Shown one piece after another: positions 1 to 6,291 of a stretch of 13,365 nucleotides of DNA (position 1 is its first letter; each line of letters starts with the position of its first letter). Origin of the DNA: CAYLUN01 sp964386865 (GTDB taxonomy: Bacteria; Verrucomicrobiota; Kiritimatiellia; RFP12; UBA1067); the NCBI GenBank assembly GCA_964386865.1, contig CAYLUN010000129.1:1-13365 (forward strand), in the 5' to 3' direction. The notes beneath the pieces are model-generated. The model had not been told where the DNA came from. It was given only the letters and a program-made list of their open reading frames with translations, and made no database searches. A program made the translations under genes and the position numbers.

Positions 1-632
1 GACGCGAAGGTCTTGCCGGTGCCGCAGGCCATGATCATTTTGCCGCGGTCATGGTCCCCGTAGTGCTTCTTGGCGGCGTCCAGGGCGGCCTGCTGGTGCG
101 GCTTGATCTTGTGGCAGGCCAGGCGGGACTTCGCCCCGATGGTGTCGGCGGCGAGCAAGTCCCAATCGACCGGTGCGTTGATCAGGTCCGTCAGGCTGAT
201 ACGGGAAACGGGCGGGTCCTGGTGCAGCAGCACCTGGTTGGCCTCGATGCTCCACTTGTTGGTTGTGGCGATCCAGAGGCGGTGCGCAAACCGCGTCTTG
301 CGGAGGTCGTCATCTTGAAACTGCTTGCTCGACGTGGAGAGGAAGCTGTCGACGCTGTCCTTGACGATGTAGGAGTCATCGGCGAAACACTTGCACTGGA
401 TCGCCCAATAATCGCCCGCCGCCGTTTGCGCGACCAGATCGATGCCCGTGTCCTTACCGCTGAAATCCTTCCGGAAGGGGAAGTCCGACCACAGCCACAC
501 GGTTTTCAAGGTTGTCGCGTACAGCGGATCGGTCAGCAGATAGGCCCGCATAAGCCGCTCAAACCGGGTTCCCTTGTCCCGCTCGGTAAACGCCTTCTTA
601 CGGATGTCAGACAAGATATCAACGAAAGTCAT
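1..632 (-). CDS. Mrr-like nuclease plus DEAD/DEAH helicase, N-terminal part (type ISP restriction enzyme-like), cut by the window edge
   Basis: The minus strand is open from an ATG at 632 to base 1 (210 codons, C-terminus missing). Residues 1-100 look like an Mrr/PD-(D/E)XK nuclease: the KGTRFERL segment (E25), then TGIDLVAQ with D65, then AIQCK with Q79 and K81, which fits the D-x(n)-QxK pattern. A helicase domain begins near residue 175 (KIKPHQQAALDAAKKH) and reaches a Walker A, MACGTGKTFA, with K207. A nuclease followed directly by such an ATPase is the N-terminal order of single-chain type ISP restriction-modification enzymes (LlaGI and LlaBIII class), which translocate on DNA and carry methyltransferase and target-recognition domains further on. 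Those domains would lie outside the window, so another Mrr-helicase fusion is possible. No clear Shine-Dalgarno precedes the ATG, but no other in-frame start is near. It is transcribed away from everything else here. Confidence 0.78.
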   Translation of the reverse strand, partial: MTFVDILSDIRKKAFTERDKGTRFERLMRAYLLTDPLYATTLKTVWLWSDFPFRKDFSGKDTGIDLVAQTAAGDYWAIQCKCFADDSYIVKDSVDSFLSTSSKQFQDDDLRKTRFAHRLWIATTNKWSIEANQVLLHQDPPVSRISLTDLINAPVDWDLLAADTIGAKSRLACHKIKPHQQAALDAAKKHYGDHDRGKMIMACGTGKTFA

Positions 633-1047
633 AACGATACTTTGGTTTAGGGCCGCGCTCAGTTTGTAATGATGTAGTATAGCATCATGGGCGAGGGTGG
701 AGCGAGGGGAAACTAAGTGAAGTTCGTTAGGTGAGTTAGTGCCTTAGCGGGGAGGGTTAGAAGAAGAGATGGTTTGGGTTTTGAGGGTTGGGGAAAACGG
801 GGAAGCGCATTAGGCGGGATGGAGACAGAGAGGTCCGACACGCGACGCGTGACCAGCGACGGGCGAGGCGAAAAGGCTGCCGGCAGGCTTGCGGTGGGTG
901 GAATATGACCATGCGCAATATTATTACGCGAAGTCATAAACTGACGGATATCGGGAATTTTCGATATAGGCGGCTTTACAACCATTCGGGCGAGTAGTAT
1001 TTTTCTGAAAGTTGAAACGCGGATGGAGGAAAAGGAGGGCTTTTGCA
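633..1047. other. Divergent intergenic region, no gene seen
   Basis: 415 bases separate the minus-strand nuclease-helicase from the plus-strand 750-aa gene. Small open frames here lack ribosome-binding sites and conserved features. I see a 6-bp inverted repeat ATGATG/CATCAT near 668-687, a palindrome CACGCGACGCGTG at 839-851, an AT-rich stretch from about 901, an inverted repeat ATATCG/CGATAT (948-953 and 962-967), and then the promoter-like elements listed separately. The purine-rich stretch at about 715-800 holds nothing I can identify. Confidence 0.6.
975..1003 (+). promoter_or_regulatory. Candidate sigma70-type promoter for the 750-aa gene
   Basis: TTTACA at 975-980 (5 of 6 to consensus) is followed after 17 bases by TATTTT at 998-1003 (4 of 6). 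Transcription would begin near 1010, giving a leader of about 38 bases that holds a strong Shine-Dalgarno. The inverted repeat ATATCG-(8)-CGATAT at 948-967 lies just upstream of the -35 and could be a regulator site. This is a visual match only. Confidence 0.45.
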
Positions 1048-3300
1048 ATGGTTAAACACGTATTTGCAAGTCCCGACATGCTGGTCGGGATTGACCCCGA
1101 TATTCTAGCACGACTGCTGAGGTCGCGGGGCGACATGCTGGACCAATGGAGTTACCAGCTGCCGACGGATATCGACCGCAAGGATGGGCTGGACTGCGAC
1201 GCGATCGCCAAGGAGCTGAAGACGCACGGGATACCGGAAGAGATCGCGGACGCCCTGGCGATGGTCCAGACGCTCGGGGGTGAGAAGGGCTGGGAACTGA
1301 TCGAGCAGCGGTCGCGGAAAGAGCGCTTCGCATTGCCGCCGCGCGAGCCGCATCTGAACCCGGTGGACTATATCCTGCTGATGATGCTCGACGGGGGGGA
1401 GAGCGCCAAGCGTTTCCTGACCAAGGTCGCAAGCCTGTCGCAAGCCAAGCAGCGCGTGGCGTACGCGATGTTTCCGCACCGCAAGGGGGTCGAGGGGGAG
1501 TGCTCCAAGATCGGCGAGGCGGAGATCGAGGCGTTGCGGCAGAGGATCGCCGCCGGGCTGGTGCTGCGGAAGATCATCGCGCTGGAACAGGTGCAGGCGG
1601 TGAGGATCTTCGAGTACGGGATGGGCGAGGAGGTCATGTACATCGTGCGGTATCCGGGGCAGCTTTACCGGGCTATGGGATGGGACCCCGGGAGGATCTG
1701 GAAGAATTTCATCTTCAACCCCGCCCGATACGACACGGTGATTTTCGACCCTGTGAACAAGGCCCTCAAGACCAACACGCGGCAGAACGCGAGCAAGCTG
1801 GAGCCGATCTACCGCATGGCGTTTTCCGAAGCGCTGTTCGGGAAAACGGGGGTTTTTGTGGACGATCCCCATGTGGTCGGGATGGGGGACATCGGGCGGA
1901 AGCCGCTTAAGGAGATCTTTCACGCGGGCGGCGTGAAAGGGCTGCAGTCGATCAAGCTGGTGTCGATCACGTTTGTGGAGAAGGGGACGCCGTCGGTCGA
2001 GACGGTCTTCAAAGTGGGGGAGAACGGGAACCTGATCGCCACGGACAAGATGGAGCTTTTCGACCCCGGCGCGATGGTGGCCCGCATGCTGACGGTGCGG
2101 CGGTTCACGGTGCGCTATGTGCTCGAGCGCGGGAACGTCACGGGCCTGCTGGCGGTCGAGTGCGGCAACGTCGTTTCGTATCCGCGCGAGACCACCCCGA
2201 CTGTTCTTGAGCAATGGCTGCGGGAGCGGCGTTTCATCCGCAAGGAGGGCGAAGAGCCGCGGCCGTCTGACTTCTGGGCGCGTGCCGGCAAGGCGGCGGG
2301 CCTCAGCGATTGCCTTGAAACGTGGCATGTGCATTTTGGCAGCGCGTTCGAGATCGCGAAGAATTATCTGCGGAAGACCGAGGAGCTGGCCAAGGAATAT
2401 CCGCATCCGCACGGCGGTTTCCCGCTGGTGATCGTGGAGGACGAGGACGGCATCCGGGCCGTGAGCAACGAGGAGGGGGACGAACGCAACTGGCACGGGC
2501 CGAAGGATCTGACGCGGGAGGAAGCGACGGCTTACACGTTCGACCTCGGCACCGTGGGCGGCGAGCTGTGCGCGCGGTGCGAGCTGTCGAAGAGTTTTCA
2601 GGAAGAAGGCGGGTTGTGGCGGCTGGGGGTGTGCGAGAACAAGGCCGTGTACGGGTATTTCGGTCCGGTCGAGGACGCGCTGCGGCCGTTGGTGAAGGTG
2701 CTCAGCGGGCGGAACGACGTGGGGTGCGTTTTCGTGCCGACGGTCGAGGAGGGGGTCATGAATTTCGCGAGGGGAGAGTCCTTGGCGGTCGTGCCGATGG
2801 GAACCTGTTTCAAGTTTGATGACGGGGGCGTGTCGGGTGGATGCGGCAAGAAGTGCAAGGGCATTGTGCGTGACCTTTCGAACCGTGAAACGGTGGCCGC
2901 GCTGTTGCCGGCGCTGGTCGGCACGGCGAACGAGATTGCGGACCTTCGGTTCGATAACGATCAGATGGGCGCGACGATCCGCGAGATGGGACATGGCGCG
3001 GACGCACTGATGTCGGGCCTCCGGGCACAGCTGAGCGAGAACGACGCTGATATCTTCCTGCTGTTGATCCGTAAAGATGAAAACGGGCAGACATTGTCTT
3101 ACGAGGAGATCGGGAAGTTGGTGGGAAAGACTAAACAAGCGGTAGGGGCAACGTTGACAAAATGGAGAAGACGGCACCCGCAGGTCTGGAGTTATGTGGA
3201 CAAAGTCAGGAACCCGCCGCATCCGGAGTTGTTTTCAGCAATGTCTCCGAGCGAGAGGCGTCGGGTCGGGATCGACAAAAATTTTGATCCGAAAGAGTAG
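1048..3300 (+). CDS. 750-aa protein of unknown function with C-terminal sigma-region-4-like HTH
   Basis: I do not recognise the family. The start is ATG 1048, not the upstream in-frame TTG at 1012, because AAAGGAGGG (1031-1039) sits 8 bases before it. Residues 1-480 show no motif I can name and no signal peptide or membrane segment. Cysteines occur as a CxxC pair (C508, C511), C529, and a CxxxC pair (C599, C603), possibly a metal site. The C-terminus has a helical run (about 650-680) and then LSYEEIGKLVGKTKQAVGAT (from residue 683), a helix-turn-helix of the sigma-70 region 4 type, followed by HPQVW (H710-W714). The small regulator at 11156-11674 carries a similar HTH-HPxxW arrangement, which hints at a related DNA-binding role. 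The gene stands alone between a candidate promoter and a strong terminator. It could be a phage transcription regulator, a defence protein or a replication initiator; none is demonstrated. Confidence 0.9.
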   Translation: MVKHVFASPDMLVGIDPDILARLLRSRGDMLDQWSYQLPTDIDRKDGLDCDAIAKELKTHGIPEEIADALAMVQTLGGEKGWELIEQRSRKERFALPPREPHLNPVDYILLMMLDGGESAKRFLTKVASLSQAKQRVAYAMFPHRKGVEGECSKIGEAEIEALRQRIAAGLVLRKIIALEQVQAVRIFEYGMGEEVMYIVRYPGQLYRAMGWDPGRIWKNFIFNPARYDTVIFDPVNKALKTNTRQNASKLEPIYRMAFSEALFGKTGVFVDDPHVVGMGDIGRKPLKEIFHAGGVKGLQSIKLVSITFVEKGTPSVETVFKVGENGNLIATDKMELFDPGAMVARMLTVRRFTVRYVLERGNVTGLLAVECGNVVSYPRETTPTVLEQWLRERRFIRKEGEEPRPSDFWARAGKAAGLSDCLETWHVHFGSAFEIAKNYLRKTEELAKEYPHPHGGFPLVIVEDEDGIRAVSNEEGDERNWHGPKDLTREEATAYTFDLGTVGGELCARCELSKSFQEEGGLWRLGVCENKAVYGYFGPVEDALRPLVKVLSGRNDVGCVFVPTVEEGVMNFARGESLAVVPMGTCFKFDDGGVSGGCGKKCKGIVRDLSNRETVAALLPALVGTANEIADLRFDNDQMGATIREMGHGADALMSGLRAQLSENDADIFLLLIRKDENGQTLSYEEIGKLVGKTKQAVGATLTKWRRRHPQVWSYVDKVRNPPHPELFSAMSPSERRRVGIDKNFDPKE

Positions 3301-3311
3301 AACAACCTAAA

Positions 3312-3332
3312 CGTCAATTGACGAGGTTGACG
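3312..3332. promoter_or_regulatory. CGTCAATTGACG palindrome with adjacent TTGACG copy
   Basis: A perfect 12-base palindrome at 3312-3323 is followed by GTTGACG at 3326-3332; another GTTGACG lies at 3441-3447. Just outside, AACAAC (3301-3306) and GTTGTT form the ends of a larger imperfect inverted repeat that begins directly after the stop codon of the upstream gene. This may be an operator cluster or part of an extended terminator hairpin. Confidence 0.35.
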
Positions 3333-3346
3333 CGGTTAAGTTGTTG

Positions 3347-3444
3347 AAATGAAGGCGGTTGCGAAAGCAGCCGCCTTTTTTATTTGACTCCGGACGGATA
3401 TATAGCGGGCCGTGCAAACGCAAGCAGCCAAATGAAGGCGGTTG
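3347..3444. repeat. Direct repeat AAATGAAGGCGGTTG, two copies
   Basis: The 15-base word occurs at 3347-3361, where it forms the left arm of the terminator, and again at 3430-3444. The second copy is not followed by a matching right arm, so it is not a second terminator. It could be a duplicated regulatory word or the trace of a local rearrangement. Confidence 0.55.
3352..3381 (+). terminator. Intrinsic terminator after the 750-aa gene
   Basis: An 11-bp stem (3352-3362 with 3367-3377, one G-T wobble) closes a GAAA tetraloop and runs into six T residues (3376-3381), then ATTT. It lies about 50 bases past the stop codon. This is the clearest rho-independent terminator in the window and separates the 750-aa gene from the replication module. 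Confidence 0.9.
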
Positions 3445-3520
3445 ACGTTTTGGCCTATATCAGAGGCTAAGCGGGTGCTTACTTCGCTGACGCTTCGATA
3501 CGCAAGGGAGGCAGATGCCC

Positions 3521-3646
3521 ATGAAGAAAACAGATGATCCGAGACGGGAAACGCTGGAGCAACTCGCGGCGGAAGGCGATCAAGAGGCGGTTGCCGAACT
3601 GTGGCAGGTATACGGGGTGGATCGGCGGGCGGTGCTGTCCTGCTGA
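3521..3646 (+). CDS. 41-aa small protein
   Basis: A short charged protein begins MKKTDDPRRETLEQLAAEGD, continues with a likely amphipathic helix ending ELWQVYGV, and stops at TGA 3644-3646. GGGAGG at 3506-3511 sits 9 bases before ATG 3521; the in-frame ATG at 3515 would be only 3 bases away and is less likely. Short phage proteins with an LA-x-GD-x-A-x-ELW-x-YG pattern are familiar to me, but I know of no assigned function. It is the first gene of the module after the terminator. Confidence 0.6.
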   Translation: MKKTDDPRRETLEQLAAEGDQEAVAELWQVYGVDRRAVLSC

Positions 3647-3693
3647 AATCAACAACAGGCGGAGCGGTCATTGATCCGCTCAAAAGGAGTCGT

Positions 3694-4089
3694 ATGAAGA
3701 AACACTTGTCGTTAAGGGGTGCGGATGCGGTCGATCAGTTTGGTCTGGCAAGGAGTCGGGCGGACGAGGCTTGGCGGGCGGTACAAGTCGCGGAGAAGTC
3801 GTGGATCGCGGCGGCCAAAGTGCGTACGCCGGAAGCGTGGCGTCAGGCGGTGGACGGGATCAGCGACATGACCGTGCGCATTCACGCGGCGTGCATCGTC
3901 TGGTGGGACTACTTCGGATCGCGCCCGGCATCGTCCGCATGGACGCATCTCGACGATTACAAGTCGGCGTGGCGGGCCGACTGCATCGCGGACCCCAAGA
4001 GGGTCCGCAAAGCGCTGGTGCAGATCGGATATCCAGAACGGCTGGCGGAGAGGCGCGTAAAGATCGAAGAGACGGACAACGGGGTTTGA
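3694..4089 (+). CDS. 131-aa hypothetical protein
   Basis: ATG 3694 is preceded by AAAGGAG 4 bases upstream. The protein looks largely helical, with an Ala/Arg/Trp-rich first half (DEAWRAVQVAEKSW, EAWRQAVDGISD) and a middle segment with aromatic residues (CIVWWDYFG). There is no Cys cluster, signal peptide or nucleotide-binding motif, and I do not recognise a family. It sits between the 41-aa gene and the membrane protein, in the position of an early accessory gene. A short inverted repeat GAGCGG/CCGCTC (3662-3681) lies just upstream of its ribosome-binding site. Confidence 0.7.
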   Translation: MKKHLSLRGADAVDQFGLARSRADEAWRAVQVAEKSWIAAAKVRTPEAWRQAVDGISDMTVRIHAACIVWWDYFGSRPASSAWTHLDDYKSAWRADCIADPKRVRKALVQIGYPERLAERRVKIEETDNGV

Positions 4090-4096
4090 CGGTTGA

Positions 4097-4118
4097 GGGC
4101 GACCACAGAGGGTCGCCC
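4097..4118. repeat. GGGCGACC / GGTCGCCC palindromic repeat
   Basis: Perfect 8-bp arms (4097-4104 and 4111-4118) flank a 6-base loop in the gap between two genes, with CCTAC following. No T-run follows, so it is not a standard terminator. Words of this kind are, from memory, dispersed intergenic repeats in several bacterial lineages. Confidence 0.6.
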
Positions 4119-4191
4119 CTACGGCGGGCGCGGCGCGGCCGGGCGGCGGCGGGCCTGAAACGAACACAGTCCGGAACTGGAGTAACCAAAC

Positions 4192-4446
4192 ATGCAAAGC
4201 ATGCAAAAAGACAACTGGGTCGAGCGCGGCCGCCGGCTGCGCAAGACGCTGATCAACTTCGCGACTGCGGTCTGGTTCATCGTCACGGCGGTGGTGACGC
4301 CGATTCTTCTGGTGATGCTCGCCTATGTCATGGGCATGGGGTCGAGCGAGAAGAATCACGCCCTGCAGGCGGCGTTCTACGGGGTGATGTTCGGGGCGCT
4401 CTTGGCCGGGCTCCTCATTACGTGTGTCGAGAGGAAATTGCGCTAA
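4192..4446 (+). CDS. 84-aa two-transmembrane-helix protein
   Basis: A basic N-terminus (RGRRLRK, residues 12-18) is followed by hydrophobic segments at about 21-47 and 58-79 with a short polar loop (GSSEKNH) between, and it ends in ERKLR. By the positive-inside rule both ends should be cytoplasmic. GGAG at 4179-4182 lies 9 bases before ATG 4192; a second in-frame ATG at 4201 is possible. Size and topology would suit a small holin or a superinfection-exclusion type membrane protein, but its place among replication genes gives no direct support for either. Confidence 0.75.
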   Translation: MQSMQKDNWVERGRRLRKTLINFATAVWFIVTAVVTPILLVMLAYVMGMGSSEKNHALQAAFYGVMFGALLAGLLITCVERKLR

Positions 4447-4467
4447 GCGCGGAAAGGCAGGTGCATC

Positions 4468-5022
4468 ATGGCGGTACTGCAAGAGCAGATGAGCAGGAGC
4501 AACAACCCGTTTCTGGACCAGGTCAAGGATGACGTGGCTCCGGCGGGCACATGGGTGGCGACGATCATCGACATCCGTGACCAGTTCGGGGTCGTGCGGC
4601 CGAGTTTCGACAACCCGCAGGTGACGGAGGTGGTCGACCTGACCACGTTCCTGTTCGGGTTCCGCGACCAGGCGGGGCAGCCGCACCGGATCGCGTCGAA
4701 GACGATGCGGATCAGCGGCAACGACAAGTCGAACCTGTTCGGGTTCCTCAAGTCGGCGCTGGGCAGCGCGCCAAAGTACGGCTGGGACTACTGCGAGATG
4801 AAGGGCAAGAGGTGCCTGATCACGGTGGCCCACGAGGCGAAGCGCAACGGTCAGGGCGTGTACCCGACGATCGCGGCGCTGTGCCCGGTGCCGGCGGGGA
4901 TGGGTGTGGGGGGCGTGCCAGCTGCGGTCGCGCCGCAGGCCGCGCCCGTGCAGGCCACGCCGGCTCCGGCTCCGGCGCCCGTGTACGCGGCGGCGGGCGG
5001 TGACGATGAGTTGCCGTTCTAG
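4468..5022 (+). CDS. Single-stranded-DNA-binding-like protein with acidic DDELPF tail
   Basis: A 184-aa protein. About 150 residues look like an OB-type beta-rich core (GTWVATIIDIRDQFG near the start, a CLITVAHEAK strand near 120). An Ala/Pro-rich flexible linker (about 150-175) follows, and then the terminus GGDDELPF. That acidic tail with a final Pro-Phe is the hallmark of bacterial and phage SSBs, which use it to dock partner proteins. The core does not read as a canonical cellular SSB. It is closer in layout to the phage SSB-like proteins found just before a PD-(D/E)XK nuclease and PolA, as here. The Shine-Dalgarno is weak (GGCAGGTG ahead of ATG 4468). Function is inferred from the tail, linker and neighbours. 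Confidence 0.78.
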   Translation: MAVLQEQMSRSNNPFLDQVKDDVAPAGTWVATIIDIRDQFGVVRPSFDNPQVTEVVDLTTFLFGFRDQAGQPHRIASKTMRISGNDKSNLFGFLKSALGSAPKYGWDYCEMKGKRCLITVAHEAKRNGQGVYPTIAALCPVPAGMGVGGVPAAVAPQAAPVQATPAPAPAPVYAAAGGDDELPF

Positions 5023-5025
5023 GCA

Positions 5026-5061
5026 ATGGGACGGATGGGACGAAGGGGACGTATGTGAGGA
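5026..5061. repeat. Degenerate 9-nt tandem repeat (ATGGGACGG-type), about 4 units
   Basis: Units ATGGGACGG, ATGGGACGA, AGGGGACGT and ATGTGAGGA follow one another starting 4 bases after the SSB-like gene's stop codon. They end well before the ribosome-binding site of the nuclease gene. They are non-coding. Confidence 0.65.
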
Positions 5062-5114
5062 TCAGGACGCCGTGACCGGCAATCGGGCCGGCACGGCGGA
5101 AAGGAGAAACGATC

Positions 5115-5915
5115 ATGGCCATTTTGACGAGGAACGCGGTGAAAAGCTCGCACTGGTACACGCGCGAGGGCGAGCCCATGCACCGGATCATGAAGGCGGA
5201 CGGCTCGGGCGACCGGGCGACCACGATCAATGACGCGAAGCGGCTGGGGCTGCTGCCGTCCGTGACGTCGGTCATCGGGATTCTGGCGAAGCCCGCGCTG
5301 GAGACGTGGAAGATGAACCAGGTGGCGCTCGCGACCCTGCGCACGCCGAAGGCCGATCCGGAGACGGCGGAGTACTGGTGTCAGCGCGTGCGCGACGCGG
5401 CGTTCGAGCAGGTGGAGGACGCGGCGGACACGGGCACGAAGGTGCATGCGGCGCTGGAGGCGGCTGTGGCGGGCGAGCCGTACGATGCGGCGGCGTGGGG
5501 CGTGTACGTCCAGCCGGTGCTGGACCTGATCGCCCGCGAAGGCCTGACGGTGACGGCGCGCGAGAAGCGCGTCGTGAACACCGACCACGGGTACGCGGGC
5601 ACGACCGACCTGCTCTTCACTTACGACGGTGGCCTGCCGGGCATCCTGGACTATAAGACCAAGAAGACGAAGCCGGGCGAGAAGGTGACGGCGTACGACG
5701 AGCACCGGCTGCAGCTCGCGGCGTACGCGGCGACGGAGTACGGCGACGCGTACATCGGGCGGGTCCGCGCGATCAACGTGTTCGTGTCGACCACCGAGCC
5801 GGGGCGCGTGGAGTTCGTGACGCACGGGGATCTGACGCGCGACTGGCAGGCCTTCAAGCTGCTGGCGAGCCTGTGGCGCTACGCGAAGGGGTATGACCCG
5901 CGCGGCGCGGGGTGA
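5115..5915 (+). CDS. PD-(D/E)XK nuclease of the RecB/Cas4-like exonuclease class
   Basis: A 266-aa protein with the ordered motifs of RecB-family nucleases: GTKVHAALE (H111), GTTDLLF (D165), GILDYKTKK (D179, K181) and QLAAYA (Q200, Y204). H, D, D-x-K and Q-x3-Y match the metal-binding and catalytic pattern of RecB, AddB, Cas4 and phage exonucleases. AAAGGAG 8 bases before ATG 5115 fixes the start. The likely role is end resection or exonuclease action during phage recombination, paired with the SSB-like protein immediately upstream; this resembles the nuclease-SSB-PolA clusters of many temperate phages. No Cas1 or Cas2 is nearby, so a CRISPR role is unlikely. Cys residues for a Cas4-type iron-sulphur cluster are not apparent. 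Confidence 0.88.
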   Translation: MAILTRNAVKSSHWYTREGEPMHRIMKADGSGDRATTINDAKRLGLLPSVTSVIGILAKPALETWKMNQVALATLRTPKADPETAEYWCQRVRDAAFEQVEDAADTGTKVHAALEAAVAGEPYDAAAWGVYVQPVLDLIAREGLTVTAREKRVVNTDHGYAGTTDLLFTYDGGLPGILDYKTKKTKPGEKVTAYDEHRLQLAAYAATEYGDAYIGRVRAINVFVSTTEPGRVEFVTHGDLTRDWQAFKLLASLWRYAKGYDPRGAG

Positions 5916-5923
5916 GAGAGGAC

Positions 5924-5951
5924 TGTAGGCAGTAGGCTATAGGCTGTAGGA
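5924..5951. repeat. Heptamer tandem repeat (TGTAGGC-type), 4 units
   Basis: TGTAGGC, AGTAGGC, TATAGGC and TGTAGGA follow directly, starting 9 bases after the nuclease stop codon. A related TTTAGGC heptamer array is found at 8182-8209, after the polymerase gene. Confidence 0.7.
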
Positions 5952-5967
5952 GTTGGGAGCAGTTTCC

Positions 5968-5991
5968 CGCAAAGGCGCGAAGGCGCAAAGA
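5968..5991. repeat. Octamer tandem repeat (CGCAAAGG-type), 3 units
   Basis: CGCAAAGG, CGCGAAGG and CGCAAAGA are followed by a purine-rich run that probably serves as the ribosome-binding region for the HTH gene at 6007. Confidence 0.65.
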
Positions 5992-6006
5992 AAGAGAGAA
6001 GAGAAA

Positions 6007-6237
6007 ATGAGTGTTGTGCTTGAGAGACCGAGATGGGCGCGGCGCGATATGGCGCTGAAGCTGACGGGTGTGACCGAGAGCCGGTTGCTGAAACTGGTAA
6101 ACGAAGGGTTCGTGCGGGCGCGGAAGATGGAGCCGACGCCGAAGAGCGGCTGCGTGTTCTGCGTGACGGACATCGAGGATTGGTTGGAGAAGGATGCGTT
6201 GAAGGCGGGTCCGTTCGTGATCTGCGACGGGACGTGA
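6007..6237 (+). CDS. 76-aa helix-turn-helix protein (excisionase / MerR-like)
   Basis: ATG 6007 follows a purine-rich stretch with no strong GGAGG. The sequence RRDMALKLTGVTESRLLKLV is a helix-turn-helix near residues 12-31, followed by a wing-like segment (RARKMEPTPKSGCVFCV) and DIEDWLEK. A HTH, then a short beta region, then a final [DE]xxxW[LI] helix is the layout of small MerR/excisionase-type DNA-binding proteins, which read a site through the HTH and a wing. It could be an excisionase, a repressor or a replication accessory; no integrase is visible to support excision. It lies directly upstream of the polymerase. Confidence 0.72.
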   Translation: MSVVLERPRWARRDMALKLTGVTESRLLKLVNEGFVRARKMEPTPKSGCVFCVTDIEDWLEKDALKAGPFVICDGT

Positions 6238-6291
6238 ACGGAATGCCGAGCCAGCAGTTAGTTGTGAGGAACGCTCAACGGGAGAGGTGCA

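Noticed and set aside
51..650. Plus-strand open frame of 199 codons
   Set aside because: It lies antisense to the nuclease-helicase frame, which carries recognisable catalytic motifs. The plus frame has none and no ribosome-binding site.
1105..3222. Minus-strand open frame of about 705 codons antisense to the 750-aa gene
   Set aside because: His/Arg/Leu/Pro-rich shadow composition typical of the reverse strand of GC-rich genes. The plus frame has promoter, Shine-Dalgarno, HTH and terminator.
3384..3405. TTGACT followed by TATATA as a promoter
   Set aside because: The spacing is only 9 bases, far too short for a sigma70 promoter.
3712..4833. Minus-strand open frame of about 373 codons
   Set aside because: It crosses three plus-strand genes with their own ribosome-binding sites and has no recognisable motif.
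5115..5915. Cas4 of a CRISPR system
   Set aside because: The nuclease motifs are shared by RecB-type phage exonucleases, there is no Cas1, Cas2 or array nearby, and no iron-sulphur Cys set is apparent.
5924..5991. Possible CRISPR array in the repeat-rich gap
   Set aside because: Units are 7-8 bases, contiguous and degenerate, with no spacers.
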